A stretch of 64,000 nucleotides of DNA from Leptospira congkakensis (GTDB taxonomy: Bacteria; Spirochaetota; Leptospiria; Leptospirales; Leptospiraceae). A program made the position numbers and the translations under genes. The notes under the pieces were generated by a model, which ran no database searches, was not told the origin of the DNA, and saw only the letters and a list, made by a program, of their open reading frames with translations. Below, piece by piece: positions 44,432-51,623 of the stretch. How positions within the stretch are numbered: the stretch's first letter is position 1; each line of letters opens with the position of its first letter. The stretch is taken from positions 372,001-436,000 of the forward strand of contig NZ_RQGQ01000004.1 in the NCBI RefSeq assembly GCF_004770265.1, written 5' to 3'.

Positions 44432-46543
44432 ATGGGCAGTCCAATCAGCGTTCTAATACTAGAAAACGATTCTAATAGTGTATTTGATCTTGTGAGAGAA
44501 ATGAAGGCCAATGGCCTAAGCCCTCTCTACAGAGTTGTTGAATCCTTCCCATCATGGGAGGCTACCGTCCACGAAGAAGATTGGGATGCTATCATTTGTA
44601 GCACAAGGGAACCTTTTCATTCCGAAATCCCTGTATATTTACAATATCTAAACGACAAAAAATTAGATATCCCAGTGATTCTACTCAGTGATCCTGAAGA
44701 ATTCACAAAAAACCTAAGTTATATGAAGTCTGGGGTCAATGATTTAATTGATCGCAAAAACCTTCTCCGCTTAACAGAAGTTCTGGAAAGGGAAAGGAGA
44801 GAGCTGGTATATAGAAAAGAAAAAAACACCACAGAAACTTTTTTATACCAATCCTTAAAAGAAATCCAACTCCAAAAGTTTGCTCTTGATCAGGCCAATA
44901 TTGTCTCCATCACTGATGCCAACGGGATCATTACCTATGTCAATGAGGCCTTTTCTAAAGTCACAGGGTATAGTGTTTCTGAACTCATTGGCCAAAATCA
45001 TAGAATCATGAAGTCTACAGACAAAACCAAAGAAGATTGGACAAAAATCTGGGAAATCATTCAAAAAGGCAATGTTTGGCGAGGAGAAATCAGGAATATC
45101 AAAAAGGACGGTAGTGACTACTGGGCAGACACAACAATCGTTCCTTTCACTGGCCAAGATAAATCTGTATTCCAATACATTGCCATTCATCATGACATAA
45201 CTGATAGAAAACTCGCAGAACAACAATTAACACATGATGCGTTTTATGACAACCTAACGGGATTGCCAAACCGAGCCTTATTCCTTGCCAGGATAGAACA
45301 AAAAATCTTTGCTTATAACACAAAAAATTCTGGATACCCGATTCTATTTTGTATCAATATCGATAATTTCAAACGGATCAATCATTCGCTTGGAAACGAA
45401 TCTGGTGACAAAGTCCTTCAAATTTTTGCGGCAAGACTCAAACAATTTTCCGATTCTGATGCCGTCATCACAAGACTTGGGGCTGATAATTTTGCAATTT
45501 TACTCACACATATCCTTTCTGTTGATGAAGGAGTAAACTTTGTTTTACGATTACTAGAAAGGTTGGGGGATCCAATTCCTATCGGTGGTTATGCGATCTA
45601 TTTAACAGCTTCCTCGGGTGTTTCAGGATTTGGACTTGGCGGGAAAGAAGCAGAAGTACTTTTACGAAATGCAGAAATCGCAATGTTCCATGCCAAATCT
45701 CAAAAAGTGGGTACGGTATCCGTTTTTAACCAAGCCATGCAGGAAAAAATCCACTTCCAATTGGAAATCCAAAACGATTTAAAAAAAGCACTCACACAGA
45801 ACGAAATTTTTGTATATTACCAACCGATTCTTGACATTAAAGAAAATAGAATTGGGCATTGGGAAGCACTGGTGCGTTGGCGCCATCCCCAACGAGGAAT
45901 GGTGTCTCCAGGAGAATTCATTCCACTCGCCGAAGACTCTGGTCTGATTGTTCCCATCACAAAGTTTGTTTTGGAAAGAGCCGCCGATATCATTGAAGAA
46001 GTTCAATTAAAACAAGGCCATCCTATTTCCATTGCGGTAAACCTAAGTCCCCAAGTATTTTTTGATCAAAACATATTCCATTGGATTGTTGATTTACACA
46101 ATCGCAGAAATATCCCTTACACTTCCTTACAAGTTGAAATTACAGAAAGTTTGGCGATGAAAAACCTATCAGAAACAGTACCAATTCTTTCCAACCTAAT
46201 TGATATTGGAGTGAAGGTTGCTTTGGATGATTTTGGAACAGGATTTTCATCTCTGTCTTATTTAGAAAAGTTACCACTTTCCATTTTAAAAATTGATAAA
46301 TCTTTTTTAAACAATGTGGAAGTTGGCTCTAAAGAAAGTTTTTTACTCATATCCATCATCAATATGGCACACGATCTTGGTTATTCAGTGGTAGCAGAAG
46401 GAGTAGAGGAGATAGAACAACTTGAACTTCTCAAATCCTATGAATGTGATAAAATCCAAGGTTACTGGTTGTCTAAACCCATAGGATCAGAAGACATTAT
46501 CCCTTTTATCAATCAATTCTATTCAAAACAGGAAAAAACATGA
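44432..46543 (+). CDS. Receiver-like/PAS/degenerate GGDEF/EAL protein (probable c-di-GMP phosphodiesterase)
   Basis: The 703-aa protein has a receiver-like domain (1-120), a PAS-PAC unit (about 150-262), a GGDEF-type domain (about 268-430) and an EAL domain (about 445-695). The receiver has Ser57 where the phosphorylated Asp is expected (DAIICSTRE). The cyclase motif reads GADNF (350-354) instead of GGDEF, so synthesis is unlikely. EAL is intact: EALVRWRHP (E478), EITES, LDDFGTGFSSLSYL, KIDKSF and AEGVE. The expected activity is therefore c-di-GMP hydrolysis. It overlaps the M48 protease gene by 4 nt. Confidence 0.88.
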   Translation: MGSPISVLILENDSNSVFDLVREMKANGLSPLYRVVESFPSWEATVHEEDWDAIICSTREPFHSEIPVYLQYLNDKKLDIPVILLSDPEEFTKNLSYMKSGVNDLIDRKNLLRLTEVLERERRELVYRKEKNTTETFLYQSLKEIQLQKFALDQANIVSITDANGIITYVNEAFSKVTGYSVSELIGQNHRIMKSTDKTKEDWTKIWEIIQKGNVWRGEIRNIKKDGSDYWADTTIVPFTGQDKSVFQYIAIHHDITDRKLAEQQLTHDAFYDNLTGLPNRALFLARIEQKIFAYNTKNSGYPILFCINIDNFKRINHSLGNESGDKVLQIFAARLKQFSDSDAVITRLGADNFAILLTHILSVDEGVNFVLRLLERLGDPIPIGGYAIYLTASSGVSGFGLGGKEAEVLLRNAEIAMFHAKSQKVGTVSVFNQAMQEKIHFQLEIQNDLKKALTQNEIFVYYQPILDIKENRIGHWEALVRWRHPQRGMVSPGEFIPLAEDSGLIVPITKFVLERAADIIEEVQLKQGHPISIAVNLSPQVFFDQNIFHWIVDLHNRRNIPYTSLQVEITESLAMKNLSETVPILSNLIDIGVKVALDDFGTGFSSLSYLEKLPLSILKIDKSFLNNVEVGSKESFLLISIINMAHDLGYSVVAEGVEEIEQLELLKSYECDKIQGYWLSKPIGSEDIIPFINQFYSKQEKT

Positions 46544-47316
46544 TTCGAAATTTTTATCTTTTCTTAGTGGTTTCTATTTTGCTCCACTGTAGCACTTCGC
46601 CAACAGGAAGAAGACAAATCATTCTCGTGAAAGATGGTGAAATGAATGAAATGGGTAAAGACGCCTTTTCTGAAATAAAAACAAAAACGCCAATTGATTC
46701 TAGTGCCTCTGCAAATTCTTATGTAAAGTGTATTGTCTCCGCCCAACTAGCGGTCACAACAGATACAACGGGTGTAGAATCTTGGGAAGTAGTCGTTTTC
46801 AAAGATAATACTCCCAATGCATTTGCTCTTCCCGGAGGGAAAATCGGAGTTCATACAGGAATGTTTTCTGTGGCTAAAAACAAAGACCAACTAGCGGCTG
46901 TCATAGGACATGAAATTGGGCATGTGATTGCACGTCATGGAAATGAAAGAGTTTCCCAAAACCAATTGACAGGTGGATCTGTCAAAATTTTAGAAAGCCT
47001 AGGAAAACCTACTGTTGCCGGTGCCTTAGGTATGGGTGCAAAATTTGGAATTTTATTACCATTTTCAAGAGAACATGAATCGGAAGCCGATTTGATTGGA
47101 CTCGAACTAATGGCAAAATCTGGATTTGATCCAAGGATGAGTGTCGAACTTTGGAAAAATATGAGTGCTCTTGGTGGTTCGAAACCAAATGAACTTTTAT
47201 CTACCCATCCATCCGATGCAACTAGAATGAAACATTTAAACTCTGCGATGGCAAATGCAATGGTTTTATGGGAGAAAGCGAAGGCAGAAGGAAAACGTCC
47301 CAACTGCCATTTGTAA
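46540..47316 (+). CDS. M48-family lipoprotein metalloprotease
   Basis: The 258-aa protein has a lipoprotein signal (NFYLFLVVSILLHC, Cys17) and a zinc protease site HEIGH in AAVIGHEIGHVIARHG. It has a downstream Glu in SREHESEADLIGLELM, and SPTGRRQIILV near the start, as in the LoiP/BepA/Oma1-like branch. Such proteases act on misfolded outer-membrane or lipidated proteins in the periplasm. It overlaps the c-di-GMP phosphodiesterase gene (ATGA), so expression is probably linked. It is convergent with the MORN lipoprotein gene. Confidence 0.9.
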   Translation: MIRNFYLFLVVSILLHCSTSPTGRRQIILVKDGEMNEMGKDAFSEIKTKTPIDSSASANSYVKCIVSAQLAVTTDTTGVESWEVVVFKDNTPNAFALPGGKIGVHTGMFSVAKNKDQLAAVIGHEIGHVIARHGNERVSQNQLTGGSVKILESLGKPTVAGALGMGAKFGILLPFSREHESEADLIGLELMAKSGFDPRMSVELWKNMSALGGSKPNELLSTHPSDATRMKHLNSAMANAMVLWEKAKAEGKRPNCHL

Positions 47317-47324
47317 GGTGGACT

Positions 47325-47864
47325 TTATTCGCAGAGAAGTTTTCTTCCTGCGATTTTACAATTTCTAGCTTTGCCATCATCGGTCAGAACACCAATCCCT
47401 TCTTGACCATCGGAAGTAAAATCACCGGAAACAGATTTTCCATCTTTGAAACTATAAGTTCCTTTTCCGTTGATTTGTCCATTTTGGAATTCTCCTACGT
47501 ATTTATCTCCGTTTTTGAAATTATACTCGCCGGGACCTTGTTTTTTATCTTCCGTATAAGTGCCGTTGAATTTTTCTCCATCGGAATAAAGGAAATTTCC
47601 TGCTCCTTCACGTAGGTCATTTTTAAAGGAACCAGTATATATATCCCCATTGTCGTAAACATACTTACCGATTCCGTTGACACAATTCCCTTCAATACAA
47701 CCAAACTTTTTGCCACCTTTTTCTGGATCTTCCAAGTTGGCATTCCGTGCATTTGATTTTGTATCTGCGTTTGTTTGATCCGAAGCATCTTTTGTGTCTT
47801 GTGAAGCACAAGCCATAACTAGAATTAAAAAACCACAAACCAAAAGGCGAAAGGAAAATTTCAT
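47325..47864 (-). CDS. MORN-repeat lipoprotein
   Basis: The 179-aa protein has a lipoprotein signal (FRLLVCGFLILVMAC, lipobox VMAC) and a short Asp/Asn-rich spacer. Four MORN-like repeats of about 23 residues follow (GIGKYVYDNGDIYTGSF, GAGNFLYSDGEKFNGTY, GPGEYNFKNGDKYVGEF, GKGTYSFKDGKSVSGDF), and a Cys-containing tail closes it. MORN repeats form elongated beta sheets used in protein or lipid contacts; function here is not known. The ATG at 47864 follows GGAGGACG, an excellent ribosome-binding site, so the longer upstream frame is rejected. Confidence 0.85.
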   Translation of the reverse strand: MKFSFRLLVCGFLILVMACASQDTKDASDQTNADTKSNARNANLEDPEKGGKKFGCIEGNCVNGIGKYVYDNGDIYTGSFKNDLREGAGNFLYSDGEKFNGTYTEDKKQGPGEYNFKNGDKYVGEFQNGQINGKGTYSFKDGKSVSGDFTSDGQEGIGVLTDDGKARNCKIAGRKLLCE

Positions 47865-47911
47865 ACGTCCTCCAAAACTAAATCCTATCGTAAAGGATCG
47901 TTTTGAGGAAA

Positions 47912-49921
47912 TCAATTCAAAAAGTAGCGTTGGATGTCCCCGAAGCTGTCGTTTTCAAGTTTTGGGTTCTGAGATTCTTCCGATTCTTCTTTCGTTTTTT
48001 GGGAACCTTCTTCCACCAAGTCACCTAAATTAGGTAAATCAACTAAAAACCGACTCACGGTCGTTAATCTATTTTTATCAGAAAAAACGGGAGATGATAA
48101 AAACAATCCTTGTTTGGCTCTAGTGATTGCAACATAAAACAATCGTCTTTCTTCTTCTAAATCTTGGGTTGTTTTTACACGAGAGCTGGGCAAACTTCCT
48201 TCTACCACTTGCATAGTAAAAACATATTCCCATTCCAATCCTTTGGCAGAATGAATTGTAGAAAGTGTTAAAAACTCATCTTCTTCTTTCTCTGGAAGGT
48301 TTGTATCCATCCTTTCCGTTGGATCTAAAGTTAAGTTAGCTAAATAATCAGACAAAAGAGGAGAAGATTTCGTAAGAATTTTAAAGGACTCCAAATCTTG
48401 TTTTCTCTTATCAAAATCATCATATTCCTGTTCTAAGATAGGAAAATAATAAGAAAGAATCTCTTCCACTATGGACATACTATTTCCTAAATGTAGGGAT
48501 TGTGCCTTAAAAATATCGATTAAGTTTTGAAAAGAATGTTTGGGAGCATCGGGAATTCCTAAAAAGAATGTAGAAGAGTTTTTTATAGTATCATACTGGA
48601 AGTTGTTTGATTCTAAATTTTTGTATAAAACTTGTGCATATTTTTTACCAATATTTTTTTCAAGTAATAGAACTCGATTCCAAGAAAGAATGTCCCTTGG
48701 ATTGTCTATGATTCTTAGGTAAGCTAACATATCCTTGACATGGGCTAAATCTAAAAATCGTTTTCCTCCAAACTTTCGAAATGGAATTTGTTTTGCCGTA
48801 AGTTTGACTTCTAAAAGATTCGAAACAAACCCCGCACGAAACAACACAGCTATTTTTGATAAAGGGATATCGCTCTCATACAATTCTAAAATTTGATCAG
48901 AGATCCAATTGGCTTCGTCTTCGGAAGATTCAAATTTTATATGTTGTGCTTTTGTTGGAATCGTTTTGACTTGAGTCTGTTTAGTTTCGGCAACCAATTG
49001 TTTTTTATAGTTTTCTTTACTCTGTTCTAAAACAGCATTTGCCAAATCCAAAATGGTCTGTGTGCTTCGATAATTCTTTGTTAGATGAATTGTTTTGGTA
49101 TTCGGAAATATTTTTGGAAAATCCAACATATTGTTTACATTGGCACCCCTAAATCCATAAATACACTGAGCATCATCGCCAACGACAAGAATGTTCTGGT
49201 GTTTGCTTGCCAGTAAACAAGCAATATGAGCTTGGATACGATTTGTATCTTGGTATTCATCTACCAATATATATTGATACTGCAATCCGATTCGTTCTCG
49301 GATGGATTCCTCTTCCATCAAAATCTTTCGTGTAAAGTCTAACAAATCATCAAAGTCTAAGGAATTGTGTTTGAGTTTGAGTTCGGTAAATTTAGTTTTA
49401 ATTTCTTGAATTTCTCTAGTGAGACCAAGAAACATTGGATAGTCTTTTTGGATTACTTTCTCCAAAGAAATTTGTAAGTTGAAACAGGTAGAAAAAATCT
49501 CGGCCAGTGTTTCCTTTTTGGGAAACCTGACTTTCGAATCTTTTGAAACAACTTGGTCTCTTGCCATTCCAACAAAACTGACAGTATCATCTTCATCCAA
49601 AATTGTAAAATTGGAATTAAGGGAAACGGCTAGGGAATACTTTCTAAGAAACTGATGGCAGAAGGAATGAAAGGTTCCTCCTTGAATGGAAAACATCCGT
49701 GAATCGAGAAGTCCACTCGCACGGTTGATCATTTCTTTTGCAGCCCTTCTGGTAAAGGTAAGGAGAAGGAGGGAATTCGGATCGATCCCCGCCTGAACGA
49801 GAGATGCCAATTTATGTACAATTGTGTTTGTTTTCCCGGTCCCGGCACCAGCAACAACTAAGATGGGGCCAGGAGGGGACAGAATGACTGCTTTTTGGGC
49901 ATCGTTTAAATCCTCACTCAC
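47912..49921 (-). CDS. UvrD/Rep-family ATP-dependent DNA helicase
   Basis: The 669-aa protein has the superfamily 1 helicase motifs in order: Q-motif LNDAQKAVI, motif I VVAGAGTGKTNTI, Ia LLLTFTRRAAKEM, II LVDEYQDTNRIQ, III VVGDDAQCIYGFRGAN, IV LTKNYRSTQTIL, V STIHSAKGLEWEYVF and VI YVAITRAKQGLF. It is nearer in size to Rep/PcrA than to RecB or AddA. The start is GTG without a strong ribosome-binding site. It lies 47 bases upstream of the MORN lipoprotein in the same direction and is divergent from the receiver-kinase gene. It should act in DNA repair or replication restart. Confidence 0.93.
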   Translation of the reverse strand: MSEDLNDAQKAVILSPPGPILVVAGAGTGKTNTIVHKLASLVQAGIDPNSLLLLTFTRRAAKEMINRASGLLDSRMFSIQGGTFHSFCHQFLRKYSLAVSLNSNFTILDEDDTVSFVGMARDQVVSKDSKVRFPKKETLAEIFSTCFNLQISLEKVIQKDYPMFLGLTREIQEIKTKFTELKLKHNSLDFDDLLDFTRKILMEEESIRERIGLQYQYILVDEYQDTNRIQAHIACLLASKHQNILVVGDDAQCIYGFRGANVNNMLDFPKIFPNTKTIHLTKNYRSTQTILDLANAVLEQSKENYKKQLVAETKQTQVKTIPTKAQHIKFESSEDEANWISDQILELYESDIPLSKIAVLFRAGFVSNLLEVKLTAKQIPFRKFGGKRFLDLAHVKDMLAYLRIIDNPRDILSWNRVLLLEKNIGKKYAQVLYKNLESNNFQYDTIKNSSTFFLGIPDAPKHSFQNLIDIFKAQSLHLGNSMSIVEEILSYYFPILEQEYDDFDKRKQDLESFKILTKSSPLLSDYLANLTLDPTERMDTNLPEKEEDEFLTLSTIHSAKGLEWEYVFTMQVVEGSLPSSRVKTTQDLEEERRLFYVAITRAKQGLFLSSPVFSDKNRLTTVSRFLVDLPNLGDLVEEGSQKTKEESEESQNPKLENDSFGDIQRYFLN

Positions 49922-49949
49922 AATACAGAGATTTGTTGTATGGATTCTG

Positions 49950-49977
49950 TTGACAAACTCTAATTATTCTATTTGAT
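49950..49977 (+). promoter_or_regulatory. Possible sigma-70-type promoter for the receiver-kinase gene
   Basis: A perfect TTGACA (49950-49955) is followed after 16 bases by TTTGAT (49972-49977), 23 bases before the ATG at 50001. The -10 matches four of six consensus bases. Confidence 0.4.
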
Positions 49978-50000
49978 AGAGGAAGCCGGATTTATAAAAT

Positions 50001-51092
50001 ATGACAGCAGTTGTGGGATCAGATAAAGAAACAGACGTTAAAAGAATCCTAGTCGTTGAGGATGAGAGGATCATTGCCATCAATATTTGTTCCACTCTGA
50101 AACAATATGGATACAATGCAACCTATGTATCCGATGCCAATGATGCTATCGAACATATTGAAAACGAACATTTTGATTTAGTCCTAATGGATATTATGTT
50201 AAACGGTCCCATGGACGGAATCGAAATCGCAACCATCATCAAAAAAACAAAAGAAATTCCTGTCATTTATCTGACTGCGTATTCAGATGAAGCAACCATA
50301 GCTAGAGCCAAAGCCACTGAACCTTTTGGATATTTGATCAAACCGTTTAACAGTCGTGATTTGTACATTTCTGTGGAGATGGCCATTTATAAATCACAAG
50401 TCCAAAAACACATTCGAAATGTGGAAAGCAGACTTGCAGAAAATCAAAAATGGGAAACCATAGCTCTTGTTGCCTCTGGAATTTCTCATGAAGTGAATAA
50501 TCCACTCACATCCATTTTGAATTTGGCTGACCTAATTACATTAGAGGCCAAAAAATTGGGGAATCCTTCTTTGAAAGAGAAAGCTTCCAAAATTGCAGAA
50601 GAATCTGATAGGATTGCGAAAATCATCAAAAACCTCGTTTCTTATTCCCAGTCTACTTCCTCGCAATGGACCTATTCAAATTTAGGAAGTATCGCAAATG
50701 ACACTCGTTCCTTCTTACACCAATACTTTCTGAAAGAAGGAATCCAATGCGAAATTGAACTGGGAGATATCCCTCTTGCTTATTGCCAACCTCAAAAAAT
50801 CAAACAAGTTCTTCTCAACCTAATCCAAGACGCAAGAGTTCGGGTGAATACGAGAGAAGGTACAATTGGGAGAAAAATTACAATTATTTTAAAACAAGAG
50901 GAAGAAGAGGGAACAAGTCATATCCTCATTCAAATCCAAGACAATGGGTCAGAAGATTTGATGAAAGGAATTTCCCAGATGAACTCTTTGGAAGTTACAA
51001 AAAGTATCATTTCAGAACACAAAGGTAAAATGTACCGAGATGATACTTTGTCTTCTTGGTTTTTTACCTTACCAATCATCAAACCAGTTTAA
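50001..51092 (+). CDS. Receiver-histidine kinase hybrid with degenerate ATP-binding domain
   Basis: The 363-aa cytoplasmic protein has an N-terminal receiver (about 14-130) with intact VVEDE, Asp64 (LVLMDIMLNG), Thr and KPF motifs. A histidine-phosphotransfer helix follows with the H-box SGISHEVNNPLTSI (His163). The C-terminal ATPase domain is eroded: the N-box reads LLNLIQDARV (Asp277 where Asn is usual), the G1 loop is DNGSED and the G2 glycines are absent. It may be phosphorylated in its receiver and act as an adaptor rather than a full kinase. Neighbours give no hint of a partner. Confidence 0.85.
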   Translation: MTAVVGSDKETDVKRILVVEDERIIAINICSTLKQYGYNATYVSDANDAIEHIENEHFDLVLMDIMLNGPMDGIEIATIIKKTKEIPVIYLTAYSDEATIARAKATEPFGYLIKPFNSRDLYISVEMAIYKSQVQKHIRNVESRLAENQKWETIALVASGISHEVNNPLTSILNLADLITLEAKKLGNPSLKEKASKIAEESDRIAKIIKNLVSYSQSTSSQWTYSNLGSIANDTRSFLHQYFLKEGIQCEIELGDIPLAYCQPQKIKQVLLNLIQDARVRVNTREGTIGRKITIILKQEEEEGTSHILIQIQDNGSEDLMKGISQMNSLEVTKSIISEHKGKMYRDDTLSSWFFTLPIIKPV

Positions 51093-51099
51093 CAGTAGT

Positions 51100-51450
51100 T
51101 TAATGTTTGCTGGAAACCAATGGTTTTGAAAATTGAGGTGTTTCTTCTAACAATTTAAAAAAAAGTTCAATCCGACTCGAATGTAACATCCAATTGTCTT
51201 CTAAAAATAGACCGGCTAGAAAAAAATTAAAATCTTTATAATGTGAAAATGAGGTTTGAGGGTTTTTTGTGAAGTCGAGTAAAATTGCTAGAGCCAAACG
51301 GTTAGCACTTTCATCCGGACCAAACCCTTCCATAGGTATTTGGATGGATGGTTCTGGGACAAGGAAACAATGTTCGATGCTCCCCTCTTTGACTTTGAGA
51401 TTGTACCGCAAAGTGCCAGGAACACGCTCCCCAGAGTAGGTTTTTGCCAT
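51100..51450 (-). CDS. Hypothetical protein, 116 aa (DUF6166-like pattern)
   Basis: The product begins KTYSGERVPGTLRYNLKV and contains GFGPDESANRLALAILLDFTKNPQTSFSHYKDFNFFLA. This resembles the core of the DUF6166 family, where a small glycine-rich loop is followed by an LALAIL helix and a YxDF segment. The resemblance is from memory and not tested. No signal or membrane segment is seen. It is convergent with the receiver-kinase gene and divergent from the lptD-like gene across a 173-base gap in which I see no clear feature. Confidence 0.55.
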   Translation of the reverse strand: MAKTYSGERVPGTLRYNLKVKEGSIEHCFLVPEPSIQIPMEGFGPDESANRLALAILLDFTKNPQTSFSHYKDFNFFLAGLFLEDNWMLHSSRIELFFKLLEETPQFSKPLVSSKH

Positions 51451-51623
51451 TCAAAACTCCCTGATGCCCAAGGATTGAGCCATTTGATTATGTCCATTAC
51501 ATGAATAGTTAAGCAACCTCTTTTTCCGCTAAAATACAAGATTCTAGTTCGAAATTCTGCCTGGTTTTCCATTGATTTTTTCGACCGGTGTAAAACTCTC
51601 GTTCTATACTTTCAAAGCCCGCT

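Noticed and set aside
51451..51623. GTTCGAAATTC in the gap before the lptD-like gene, resembling a tRNA T-loop
   Set aside because: No acceptor, D or anticodon stem can be formed around it.
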